Assembly (NCBI RefSeq): GCF_025751555.1
Contig: NZ_JAOWLB010000027.1
Coordinates: forward strand, 1-49,704
Origin: Ruegeria aquimaris
Lineage (GTDB): Bacteria; Pseudomonadota; Alphaproteobacteria; Rhodobacterales; Rhodobacteraceae
Reading direction: 5' to 3'
DNA: 49,704 nt
Within the stretch, counting starts at the first letter, position 1. Every line of letters begins with the position of its first letter. Of this stretch, positions 41,353 through 48,772 are shown piece by piece. Below the pieces are notes generated by a model. That model was not told the DNA's origin. It worked only from the letters and a program-made list of their open reading frames with translations, and did not search any database. Made by a program: the position numbers and the translations under genes.

Positions 41353-41874
41353 CTACTCCGCGTGGCTTTGCTCCACGAGATCTTCGCGCATCCCGTGGTT
41401 TCCGGTAAAAATCAGACGGATCAGGTGATCCCAAAAGCAGATCGCCAACAGCACGGCACCAATGGCCATGATGGATTGCGGGATCCACAGCGGGGTGGCG
41501 TCCTGGCCCTGGCTCACATCCTTGAACCGGTGGCTCTCCATCGTCACCTTGATGGCGAAACGCGCCAGAAAGGTAGAGGCGGCGGTCCCGACGGCAAAGC
41601 ACCACAGCTCGCCCCAGTACCGCCAGCGGCCCATCCTGCTGAGCAGCAGCGACACGCGAATATGGGCGCCATGGTTCAGAGCATAGGCAAAGGCAAAGAA
41701 GGACGCGCCCGCCATGCAGTACCCGGCATAATCCGCCGCGCCGGGGAATGTGGACCCGGTCCAGCGCGCCAGCATTTGCAGCACGATGATCCCCAGGATA
41801 GCGATTGTGAAGAAAGCGGCGACGACACCCCCGGCGGTATAGAGCGCGTCAAGCCCGCGGCGCAAAGAACCCAT
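41353..41874 (-). CDS. dctQ: TRAP transporter small permease
   Basis: A 173-residue membrane protein with four predicted helices. The family start AGGVVAAFFTIAILGIIVLQM is followed by an aromatic W-T-G-S loop, YAGYCMAGASFFAFAYAL and the HIRVSLLLSRM segment. It binds DctM and is required for uptake. A strong hairpin lies in the 66-bp gap between the dctP and dctQ genes, which may lower expression of the membrane subunits relative to the binding protein. Confidence 0.9.
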   Translation of the reverse strand: MGSLRRGLDALYTAGGVVAAFFTIAILGIIVLQMLARWTGSTFPGAADYAGYCMAGASFFAFAYALNHGAHIRVSLLLSRMGRWRYWGELWCFAVGTAASTFLARFAIKVTMESHRFKDVSQGQDATPLWIPQSIMAIGAVLLAICFWDHLIRLIFTGNHGMREDLVEQSHAE

Positions 41875-41905
41875 GTCCCTGCCCCCTTATGATTTCAACA
41901 GGTTG

Positions 41906-41928
41906 GGAGGCCGCAGCATGCGGCCTCC
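41906..41928 (-). promoter_or_regulatory. Hairpin between dctP and dctQ
   Basis: GGAGGCCGCA at 41906-41915 and TGCGGCCTCC at 41919-41928 form a perfect 10-bp stem with a GCA loop. No T-run follows on the minus strand. A comparable inverted repeat between dctP and dctQ is known from other TRAP operons. It fits partial termination or protection of dctP mRNA, giving excess binding protein. Confidence 0.65.
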
Positions 41929-41940
41929 GCCTGATGATGG

Positions 41941-42918
41941 TTAATTTTTCGCCTTGTACGCGTCGACGACAGCACGGCCTTCGTCGCCCGCGCTTTCCAG
42001 CCACTCGGCGGTCATGGTCTCACCAATCGCCTTCAGTTCGGCAACGAGGTTGGCGCCAGCCGCACCCACGGTCATGCCCCCGGCCTTCAGACCGTCCAGC
42101 GTGAACTGGGTATAGTCCTTGGACCGTTGCAGACCGTTGGCCTTGGCGGTGGCGGCACAATCCCGCATCGCCGACTGGGTTTCAGGGCTCAGCCCATCCC
42201 ATGCATCCTTGTTGGCGAACACGATGTTGCGCGGCAGCCAGGCGTCCACTTCGTAGAAATGGGTCAGGTGTTCCCAGACCTTGCGGTCATAGCCAGTCGC
42301 GCCCGACGAGATGAAGCTTTCGGCCACACCGGTTGCCAGCGCCTGGCTGAGTTCGGCCGCCTCGACCTGCACCGGCAACATGCCGGTCAGTTCCGCCATG
42401 CGGGCGGTTGCGGTCGAGTACGAGCGGAACTTGATCCCCTTCATGTCGGCCACGCTTTCGACCGGCTTCTTGAAGTAGAGACCCTGCGGCGGCCACGGCA
42501 CCGAGTAGAGATAGACCAGGTTCTGCTGCGCCAGGATCTCGGCCACTTTCGGGCCTGCGACTTCCCACAGCTGCTCATGCGCGCCAAAGGAGGTGGCCAG
42601 GAACGGGATCGAGTCGATACCGAACATCGGGTTCTCGTTCTGGTGCGCCGAGATCAGGCGCTCGCCAATCGGCGCCTGGCCGGTCTGGATCGCGCGCTTG
42701 ATGTCGTTGCCCGCAAACAGCGAGCCGGACGGATGGGTCACGATCTCCATCGCGCCAGCGGTCTTGTCCTTGACGCAGGTGGCGAACTCGGCCGCGTTTT
42801 CCGAATGGAAGTTGGTCGCCGCATAGGCCAGCGGCATGTCCCATGTTTCGGCAGTGGCCGACAGGGCCGAAGCCGCGGTCAGGGCGGTTGCCGCCAGCAG
42901 GTGTTTCATTTTCAGCAT
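41941..42918 (-). CDS. dctP: TRAP transporter solute-binding protein, DctP type
   Basis: Periplasmic receptor of 325 residues. A signal peptide (residues 1-23, ending SALSATAET) precedes the DctP fold, with DMPLAYAATNFHSEN at the start. The conserved Arg that binds carboxylate ligands is likely in GIKFRSYSTATARMAELTG near residue 165. A carboxylate-bearing ligand is therefore probable, as for most of the family. Ligand identity is the key unknown of this operon. The gene follows dadA with a 39-bp gap and precedes dctQ with the hairpin. Confidence 0.9.
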   Translation of the reverse strand: MLKMKHLLAATALTAASALSATAETWDMPLAYAATNFHSENAAEFATCVKDKTAGAMEIVTHPSGSLFAGNDIKRAIQTGQAPIGERLISAHQNENPMFGIDSIPFLATSFGAHEQLWEVAGPKVAEILAQQNLVYLYSVPWPPQGLYFKKPVESVADMKGIKFRSYSTATARMAELTGMLPVQVEAAELSQALATGVAESFISSGATGYDRKVWEHLTHFYEVDAWLPRNIVFANKDAWDGLSPETQSAMRDCAATAKANGLQRSKDYTQFTLDGLKAGGMTVGAAGANLVAELKAIGETMTAEWLESAGDEGRAVVDAYKAKN

Positions 42919-42957
42919 TTCAATCTCCCTAGTTTGTTGGATCGGTTTGGTTTCTTA

Positions 42958-44220
42958 TTATTGCCCGGCCTTTGCATAGCGTGCCGGGGAATAGGCGGTC
43001 AGGTCAACATTGGGTTGTCGACCCGAGATGAGTTGGGCCAGGATACGGCCCGTTTTCGGCCCGCCGGTCAGCCCCACATGATGGTGGCCAAAGCCGGTAT
43101 ATGCCCCCTTGATATGCGGCAACTCGCCGATCACCGGGATCGAATCCGCGGGCGCGGGGCGGTGACCCATCCATTCGGTCACCTCGTCGGCCTTGAGCCC
43201 CGGGAAAACGGCAGCGGCGCTGCGTTTGAGCAAGTCGATCGGCGCCTTGGACGGGCCGTTTTCAAGCCCGCCGAACTCGACGACGCCCGCCAGCCGCAAA
43301 CGTCCCTCCATCGGGGTGGCGACGAATTTGCGCGCGGCCACCATGACCGGCGACTTCGGCATGAAACTCGGGTTCCAGAACTCGATATGATAACCGCGCT
43401 CGGATTCGAGCGGCACGTCGAGGCCCAGTTTCTTGGCCAGCGGCCCGGACCAGACGCCGGTGGCCACCACGGCGGCATCACATGCAATCGTCTGCCCCCC
43501 GGCCCGCACGCCGGTGACGCGGCCATTCTCGTGCACGATATCCTCGACCGCCGCCGTGATCAGCTGCCCGCCCTGCGCCACCACGTGGGCGGCAAGATCC
43601 TTGACGTATTGGCCCGGGTCGGTGATGCGGCCATGATCCTTGAGCCGCACGGCAAACCCCAAATCGTCGGAGAACACCGGGTCATAGGCTCGGAATTCAG
43701 CGGCGTCCATCTCGTCCCAGACGAACCCGTTCTGCCGCCGCAGGCCCCAGCCAAAGGCATCGTCCTGATAATGCGCCCGGTCGTTGTAGATGAACAGGTA
43801 GTCCGATGGCACCACCCATTTCTCGGCCCCCGTCCCCTGCGCCAGCGCCAGGTGATCGGCCAGGCTGTCACCGACGATCTGCGCCATGGCATTGGCCGTG
43901 TGGGTGGCGGCGGCGGCATTCGCATGGCCAAGATACTTGATCAACCAGGGCGCCAGACGCGGCAGATATCCCCACCGCAGGAACAGCGGCTGGTTCGGGC
44001 TGAAAAGCATGCCCGGCGCCTTGGCGATCAGACCCGGCCCGGTCACCGGCACGATCGAGCAAGAGGCCAGAACGCCGCCGTTGCCGAAAGAGGTCCCCTC
44101 GGCCGGACCGGCCCGGTCGATCAGGATCACCCGGTGACCGTCGCGTTGCAGCCAGATCGCGGTCGATACGCCGACAATGCCGGCGCCGATAATGGCGATG
44201 GTCTTTGCGGTCTCGTTCAT
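42958..44220 (-). CDS. FAD-dependent D-amino acid dehydrogenase/oxidase, DadA-like
   Basis: A 420-residue DAO-family flavoprotein. The FAD-binding IIGAGIVGVSTAIWL is at residues 10-24, the ERAGPAEGTSFGNGG-like DRAGPAEGTSFGNGGVL block follows, and the C-terminal domain has GLTGGPKTGRIL with FAD contact. It oxidises a D- or cyclic amino acid at the alpha carbon and passes electrons to quinone or oxygen. It has the DadA hallmark FSPNQPLFLRWGYL. First gene of the operon, with GGGAGG before its ATG. Divergent from the MarR-like gene across the palindrome at 44295-44311. Members also include hydroxyproline and glycine/sarcosine oxidases, so the substrate is unresolved. Confidence 0.88.
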   Translation of the reverse strand: MNETAKTIAIIGAGIVGVSTAIWLQRDGHRVILIDRAGPAEGTSFGNGGVLASCSIVPVTGPGLIAKAPGMLFSPNQPLFLRWGYLPRLAPWLIKYLGHANAAAATHTANAMAQIVGDSLADHLALAQGTGAEKWVVPSDYLFIYNDRAHYQDDAFGWGLRRQNGFVWDEMDAAEFRAYDPVFSDDLGFAVRLKDHGRITDPGQYVKDLAAHVVAQGGQLITAAVEDIVHENGRVTGVRAGGQTIACDAAVVATGVWSGPLAKKLGLDVPLESERGYHIEFWNPSFMPKSPVMVAARKFVATPMEGRLRLAGVVEFGGLENGPSKAPIDLLKRSAAAVFPGLKADEVTEWMGHRPAPADSIPVIGELPHIKGAYTGFGHHHVGLTGGPKTGRILAQLISGRQPNVDLTAYSPARYAKAGQ

Positions 44221-44294
44221 TTCGCCTCCCGACCCTCACGCATAAGGCGCTGGACCGATTCCATGGGTCGAAGCATGACACACATCGACAAAAC

Positions 44295-44311
44295 GTCAAC
44301 AAATTGTTGAC
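44295..44311. promoter_or_regulatory. 17-bp palindrome, probable MarR-type operator
   Basis: GTCAACAA at 44295-44302 and TTGTTGAC at 44304-44311 are perfect inverse copies around one A. TTGACA (44307-44312) on the plus strand and TTGACG on the minus strand both lie within or at its edge and could be -35 elements of the two divergent promoters. Binding there would block the operon and the regulator together. Confidence 0.75.
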
Positions 44312-44340
44312 ATGATTTTAGCGTTGGGTAGTCTTGCCTC

Positions 44341-44856
44341 ATGTCACACTCCAAACTTGGTCCGGTGGTATCCTCGGCGCATCTGGCGGCGGGCAGCTTT
44401 CCGGAGGTTTCCGAATTCGAATTCGGCCTGATCATCGCAGGCCATGCCTTTGGCCGCTGGACCGTGCGGGCGATGGCGGCGGCGGGATATCCCGAACTGT
44501 CCTCGCTGGACGTGCTGGTGCTGCACACGGTGCGCCACCGGGACCGGCCCAAGAAACTGGCCGACATCTGCCTGGTGCTGAATGTCGAGGACACCCATAC
44601 CGTCAACTACGCGATCAAGAAGCTGAGCAAGCTGGGGCTGGTCAGCGAAGGGCGCCTGGGCAAGGAAAAGACGGTCGAGGCCACCGAAGAGGGGCGCGCC
44701 GCCTGTGACCGCTACCGCGAGATTCGCGAGGACCTGTTGCTGGCGGCGATGAAGGATGCCGGCATCGAACCCGACCAGATGAGCCGCCTGTCGGCCATGC
44801 TGCGGCTGATGTCGGGACAGTATGACCAGGCCGCGCGGGCCGCCACGGCCTATTGA
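44341..44856 (+). CDS. MarR-like winged-helix regulator
   Basis: A 171-residue DNA-binding protein. The helix-turn-helix is at about residues 72-110 (KLADICLVLNVEDTHTVNYAIKKLSKLGLVS), followed by a wing with EGRLGKEKTVEATEEGR and a C-terminal dimer helix. The N-terminal 20 residues are variable. There is no Shine-Dalgarno sequence before the ATG, and a -10-like TAGTCT (44329-44334) places the transcript start at or next to the ATG, so the mRNA may be leaderless. It lies opposite the operon that begins with dadA and beside the enolase-family gene, whose end it nears by 11 bp. Confidence 0.85.
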   Translation: MSHSKLGPVVSSAHLAAGSFPEVSEFEFGLIIAGHAFGRWTVRAMAAAGYPELSSLDVLVLHTVRHRDRPKKLADICLVLNVEDTHTVNYAIKKLSKLGLVSEGRLGKEKTVEATEEGRAACDRYREIREDLLLAAMKDAGIEPDQMSRLSAMLRLMSGQYDQAARAATAY

Positions 44857-44867
44857 GGGCATGGCGT

Positions 44868-45995
44868 TCATTCCGATTTCCTGACCGCATAATGGTCGAG
44901 CTTTCCCAGCTCGGGCCGTGCGCCCAGGCCGGGACCATCGGGCACCACCACCTGGCCATTCTGAACCCTGAACGGAGTTTCCAGAATGTCCTCTTTCAGA
45001 AAATAGCTGGCCTGGTAGAACTCGCAGCCCAGCGTGATCTCGGGTGTCGCTGCGATCATGTGGGTCCCCGCCAGATGGGCCAGCCCCGCCTCGAACATGT
45101 CGCCGCCATAGGCCGTCAGCCCGTGCGCCGCCGCGATGCGCGCCACCGACTGGCCGCGTGACAGGCCGCCGGACTTCATGATCTTGACCGAGACACCGTC
45201 GCAAATGCCCTCACGCGCGGCGCGCACCATATCCTCGGGGCCGAACACACTTTCATCGGCCAGAAGAGGGATGTCCGTCAGCCCCCGCAGTTGTGCCATC
45301 ATGTCGAAATGGTGGAACCGCACCGGCTGCTCGATGAAATCCGGCCGGAACCTGGCGACGTCCAGCACCTGCGGAATCGCCTGTTCGATGCTGAGACCCT
45401 GATTGTAATCGACACGCACCCCGAATTCGGGAAAATCCCGCGCGATCCGTTCCAGCCGCATGATGTCGAACGCATGGTCCTTGAACCCGGTCTTGAGCTT
45501 GATCAGCCCGACGCCATCGTCGCGCAGGCGCTCCATTAACGCGATGTCGGCATCAAAATCCGGATTGGCGATGGAACAACTGAGTGGGATAGTATCGCGG
45601 AACCTGCCCCCCAGCAGCGCCCAGACCGGCAGGTCCGAGATCTGTCCGGCTAGGTCCAGCAATGCGCTTTCCAGCGCCGCCTTGGCCTCGGTGCAGTGGG
45701 CGACGGCGCGACCGGCCTGCTCCATGATCAGGGCGCGGTCACCGACCCGGCGCCCCGTCACCAGCGGCCGCAAGTACCGGTCGAGCGCGGCATAGCTCGC
45801 CTCGGGCGTTCCCGTAAAGACAGACCAGGGCGAAGCCTCGCCAAACCCTTCGGCGCCGCCCTCGGCCGTCAGGCGCAGCACCACGATCTCGCAAGATCCC
45901 TCGACCCGGCCGATGCCATGATCGCGTGCGGAAACCACGGGTAAGGCAAGGTGCCACAGATCGAAACCGATAATTTTCTGGTCAAGCGCGCTCAT
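44868..45995 (-). CDS. Enolase-superfamily epimerase/cycloisomerase (muconate lactonizing subgroup)
   Basis: A 375-residue (beta/alpha)7-beta barrel protein. The capping domain occupies residues 1-125. The barrel contains KxK (Lys166, Lys168), the metal ligands Asp196, Glu222 and Asp247, and Lys271 (SVKIMKSGG) on the opposite face: two general bases either side of the substrate. This set is typical of the muconate/dipeptide epimerase group, which performs racemisation, epimerisation, dehydration or lactonisation of carboxylates. It is divergent from a LysR gene. With the neighbouring D-amino acid dehydrogenase, an amino-acid-type epimerase is the best guess. Start at MSALDQ gives normal length. 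Confidence 0.85.
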   Translation of the reverse strand: MSALDQKIIGFDLWHLALPVVSARDHGIGRVEGSCEIVVLRLTAEGGAEGFGEASPWSVFTGTPEASYAALDRYLRPLVTGRRVGDRALIMEQAGRAVAHCTEAKAALESALLDLAGQISDLPVWALLGGRFRDTIPLSCSIANPDFDADIALMERLRDDGVGLIKLKTGFKDHAFDIMRLERIARDFPEFGVRVDYNQGLSIEQAIPQVLDVARFRPDFIEQPVRFHHFDMMAQLRGLTDIPLLADESVFGPEDMVRAAREGICDGVSVKIMKSGGLSRGQSVARIAAAHGLTAYGGDMFEAGLAHLAGTHMIAATPEITLGCEFYQASYFLKEDILETPFRVQNGQVVVPDGPGLGARPELGKLDHYAVRKSE

Positions 45996-46069
45996 TTGAT
46001 CCCCCGATGACGCAAGGGAAGTGTGCGAGAGGTTTTTCATCATTTCCAATACTAAGATTTGCAAAAGGT

Positions 46070-46084
46070 ATCATTTCGGATGAT
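46070..46084. promoter_or_regulatory. LysR-type box upstream of the LysR gene
   Basis: ATCAT at 46070-46074 and ATGAT at 46080-46084 form a perfect inverted repeat with 5-nt centre that also fits T-N11-A (46071/46083). A direct copy ATCATTTC is 31 bp away at 46039-46046 and 46070-46077. Sits in the divergent region between the enolase-family gene and the LysR start. Confidence 0.55.
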
Positions 46085-46096
46085 GATTTGGATGAT

Positions 46097-47014
46097 ATGA
46101 CCTCGTATTTCCGCCATTATCAGGCGTTTCACGCCATCATCGAGACCGGCACGGTGACCGGCGCGGCCGAACGGCTGGGCGTGTCGCAACCGGCAATCTC
46201 GAATCTGCTGGCGCAGCTGGAGCGGCGCACCCGGCTGAAACTGTTCGAGCGCAACCGCGGACGCCTGTTACCAACGCCCGAGGCGATGGTGCTCTATGAC
46301 GAGATCGACACCGTGATGCGCGGGCTCGTGCATGTGAACCAGGCGGTGGTCGACCTGCAAAACCAGAAGGCCGGGCAGTTGCAGGTTGCCACCAATCACG
46401 CCATGGCCTTTGGCTTCATGCCCGGCGAAATCGCGCGCTTTGCCGCCGACAAGCCGAACCTGACAGTGGCCTTTCAGTCGCAGTATTCGGCCAAGATCCA
46501 GGAATGGGTGATGGCAGGCCTGTTCGAGATCGGCATCTGCGAACTGCCCGTGCGCCACGACGGGTTGGAGGCAAAACCCTTTTTCTTCGAAATCCTCTGC
46601 GCCCTGCCGGATCACAGCCCCCTGGCCCGGCACGAGGTGCTGACACCCTCACTGCTGGACGACCAGCCCTTCATCGTCATGGGGGCCGACCACATGGTCA
46701 CCCGCCGCGCCCGCGAAGCGTTTCACAACGAGGGCGCCACCCTGCGCATCCGCTGTCAGACCGACCTGTTCCGTAATGCACTGAACCTTGTGAAACAGGG
46801 GTTGGGGGTGACGCTGGTCGATCCGTTCACGGTGGCGACCGACCCGCAGCAAGGCTATGTCCTGCGCCGGTTCACACCGCGCATCCTGCTGGATGTGATC
46901 ATCGTCACCGCGCGCGGTCGGCCGATTTCCGCAATCGGCGCGCAGTTCCTGGAGCAGGTATCGGCCAGCATGGCCGCCCTGGCAGCCCCCGAGACGGACC
47001 GGTTTGAGGGATGA
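46097..47014 (+). CDS. LysR-family transcriptional regulator
   Basis: A 305-residue regulator starting MTSYFRHYQAFHAIIETGTV. The helix-turn-helix is at about residues 19-38 (TGAAERLGVSQPAISNLLAQ). The effector-binding domain runs from residue 92, with a periplasmic-binding-protein-like fold. An upstream start at 46007 would put a 30-residue extension over the operator region and is unlikely. Divergent from the enolase-family gene, which it presumably activates in response to a pathway intermediate. Downstream there is a hairpin-like GACAAGG/CCTTGTC (47033-47058) without T-run, then tRNA-Ser. Confidence 0.9.
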   Translation: MTSYFRHYQAFHAIIETGTVTGAAERLGVSQPAISNLLAQLERRTRLKLFERNRGRLLPTPEAMVLYDEIDTVMRGLVHVNQAVVDLQNQKAGQLQVATNHAMAFGFMPGEIARFAADKPNLTVAFQSQYSAKIQEWVMAGLFEIGICELPVRHDGLEAKPFFFEILCALPDHSPLARHEVLTPSLLDDQPFIVMGADHMVTRRAREAFHNEGATLRIRCQTDLFRNALNLVKQGLGVTLVDPFTVATDPQQGYVLRRFTPRILLDVIIVTARGRPISAIGAQFLEQVSASMAALAAPETDRFEG

Positions 47015-47089
47015 AAAAATCTCTGCCTGACTGACAAGGCGGCAAATTCGCCCTTGTCCTCCTGTCCCGAAATCCATAAACGGGTCAGC

Positions 47090-47179
47090 GGAGCTGTGGC
47101 CGAGTGGTCGAAGGCGCTCCCCTGCTAAGGGAGTAGGCCCGGAAGGGTCTCGTGGGTTCGAATCCCATCGGCTCCGCCA
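47090..47179 (+). tRNA. tRNA-Ser (anticodon GCT)
   Basis: A 90-nt tRNA with encoded CCA. The acceptor stem pairs GGAGCTG (47090-47096) with CGGCTCC (47169-47175), one G-T pair. The anticodon arm is CTCCC / CTGCTAA / GGGAG, so the anticodon is GCT and reads AGC and AGU. A long variable arm, as in serine tRNAs, and the GTTCGAA T-loop are present. It is probably the attachment site for the element whose integrase follows. Confidence 0.96.
47148..47179 (+). other. Probable left attachment site of an integrated element (3' end of tRNA-Ser)
   Basis: P4-type integrases commonly recombine at the 3' part of tRNA genes, from the T-arm to the CCA end, which is kept intact. The integrase starts about 420 bp downstream. 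The matching repeat that would mark the other end lies outside the window, so the exact core is not known. Confidence 0.5.
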
Positions 47180-47217
47180 CCCGCCATTTTCATACAGTTG
47201 TATTCAGACCCATTCAA

Positions 47218-47241
47218 CGCCATATGGCGCTGTTTTTTTTT
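47218..47241 (+). terminator. Intrinsic terminator after tRNA-Ser
   Basis: CGCC-ATAT-GGCG (47218-47229) followed by CTG and nine T residues (47233-47241). It is the only clear T-tract terminator in the window. Confidence 0.75.
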
Positions 47242-47336
47242 GATTATCTGCATCCGTTGTTGATCTTCACATTTCTTCGATTACACTCATTTCTGTTCAT
47301 TGGGTGGTATGAAATGTGGTATTTTGAGTGAGTGCT

Positions 47337-47594
47337 ATGGATGACCTGAAAGCAGCGCATCAGAAGTCGATCCGGCATCGGGCAGCGATTCTGGCTAGTA
47401 ACCAGTGCGGGTGCTTCTACTGCTTGGCGATCTTCCCGGCGACCGAAATTCAAGACTGGTGCGACTCGCAATGGCACCCCGAAGGAGCAACGGCATTGTG
47501 TCCGCACTGTGGGGTCGATGCCGTGATCGGGGATGCATCGGGGTATCAGATCACAGCAGAATTTTTGACCGATTTGAATAGGCACTGGTTTTAG
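47337..47594 (+). CDS. Small zinc-finger-like cytoplasmic protein
   Basis: An 85-residue protein with two CxxC knuckles, Cys26-x2-Cys29 and Cys55-x2-Cys58, plus Cys24 and Cys42. ALCPHCGVDAVIGDASGY resembles a widespread family described only as cytoplasmic proteins of unknown function. The ATG at 47337 is preferred; GTG nine bases earlier would add three residues. Two bp separate its stop from the integrase start, so the genes are co-transcribed. Probably a small DNA- or protein-binding accessory of the element, such as a regulator or excision factor; this is guesswork. Confidence 0.75.
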   Translation: MDDLKAAHQKSIRHRAAILASNQCGCFYCLAIFPATEIQDWCDSQWHPEGATALCPHCGVDAVIGDASGYQITAEFLTDLNRHWF

Positions 47595-47596
47595 TC

Positions 47597-48772
47597 ATGG
47601 CTCTGCATAGCGGCAAACTGACCAAGAATCTGGTGCGAACGCTTGGCCCCGGTCGGCATGGCGACGGAAACGGCCTATATCTTGTGGTAGACCCGAGCGG
47701 CGCGCGGCGCTGGATTGTGCGCGTCACCGTCAAGGGGCAGCGGAATCGGGGGGGCAAACCTCTGCGCACCGATTTTGGCTTGGGAGGCGCGGACATCGTG
47801 ACGCTGAACCAAGCGCGCGACCGCGCCCTCGAATATCGCCGCATGGCGAAGCAGGGCCTCAACCCGCGCTACGACATCCGCCAAGAGGTGCCGTGCTTCG
47901 AAGAGATCGCCCAGCAGGTTCACATCGAGCGCTTGCCGACGTGGAAGAACCCCAAGCACGGGCAGCAATGGATCAACACGCTCGCCGAATATGCCTTCCC
48001 AAAGATCGGGCGCTTGCCGGTGTCGGAGGTCGGGCAGCCCGAGGTGTTGCAGGTTTTGCTTCCCATCTGGACTGAGAAGCACGAAACGGCCAAGCGCGTT
48101 GCGCAGCGGATCAAGGCGGTGCTGGATGTAGCCAAATCGAAGGGCTTCTACACTGGCGAAAACCCCGTCAACACGATCCGCGATGCCAAGGTGTTGCCAC
48201 GCGTCAAACAGAAGGTGCAGCACCACAAGGCAATGCGCTGGCAAGATGTCCCCGCCTTCTATGCCGACCTTGCCACGCGGGACGCCACTGCAGCCAAGGC
48301 GCTGATGTTCACCTGCCTGACTGCAAGCCGGACCAGCGAGGTCTTGCAGGCCCGTTGGGAAGAGTTTGATTTCGATGCGATGCTCTGGACGGTCCCGCAT
48401 GAGCGGATGAAGGCCGGAGAGGAACACCGCGTCCCCCTGACACCCCAGATGGTCGCAGTCTTGGAGCCATTGAAAGCGCTGCAATCAGAGGCGGTGTTCG
48501 AGGGGCAGAAGCGCCATAAGCCCCTGTCGAACATGGCCATGCTGATGCTTTTGCGGCGCATGAAGATCGAGGGGATCACCGTCCACGGGTTTCGTTCGAC
48601 CTTTCGCGATTGGGCGGCGGAACAGCCAGATGTGTCCCGTGAGGTGGCCGAGATGAGCTTGGCCCACAAGGTCGGGTCGGACGTTGAGCGCGCCTATGCG
48701 CGGTCAGACCTGTTGGAAAAACGACGGCAGTTGATGGAACGGTGGTGTGAGTATGTGGTGGGATGTCGTTAA
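47597..48772 (+). CDS. Tyrosine-type integrase, P4-like
   Basis: A 391-residue site-specific recombinase. The N-terminal DUF4102-type arm-binding domain spans about residues 1-95 (GLYLVVDPSGARRWIVRV), and the SAM-like core-binding domain 98-200. The catalytic residues are Arg245 (TASRTSEV), Lys272, His330/Arg333 (HGFRSTFRDW), His357 and the nucleophile Tyr367 (ERAYAR). All are present, so the enzyme is likely active. It lies about 420 bp from tRNA-Ser(GCT) and points away from it, the usual arrangement for an island at its attL end. Overlaps the next gene by 20 bp. Confidence 0.95.
   Translation: MALHSGKLTKNLVRTLGPGRHGDGNGLYLVVDPSGARRWIVRVTVKGQRNRGGKPLRTDFGLGGADIVTLNQARDRALEYRRMAKQGLNPRYDIRQEVPCFEEIAQQVHIERLPTWKNPKHGQQWINTLAEYAFPKIGRLPVSEVGQPEVLQVLLPIWTEKHETAKRVAQRIKAVLDVAKSKGFYTGENPVNTIRDAKVLPRVKQKVQHHKAMRWQDVPAFYADLATRDATAAKALMFTCLTASRTSEVLQARWEEFDFDAMLWTVPHERMKAGEEHRVPLTPQMVAVLEPLKALQSEAVFEGQKRHKPLSNMAMLMLLRRMKIEGITVHGFRSTFRDWAAEQPDVSREVAEMSLAHKVGSDVERAYARSDLLEKRRQLMERWCEYVVGCR

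Noticed and set aside
42127-44310. 727-residue plus-strand open frame opposite dctP and dadA
   Set aside because: Shadow frame, rich in Arg/Gly/His, no family motif; both minus-strand genes are clear.
46007-46096. Longer N-terminus for the LysR protein
   Set aside because: It would translate through the operator-like region, and LysR proteins normally begin a few residues before the helix-turn-helix.
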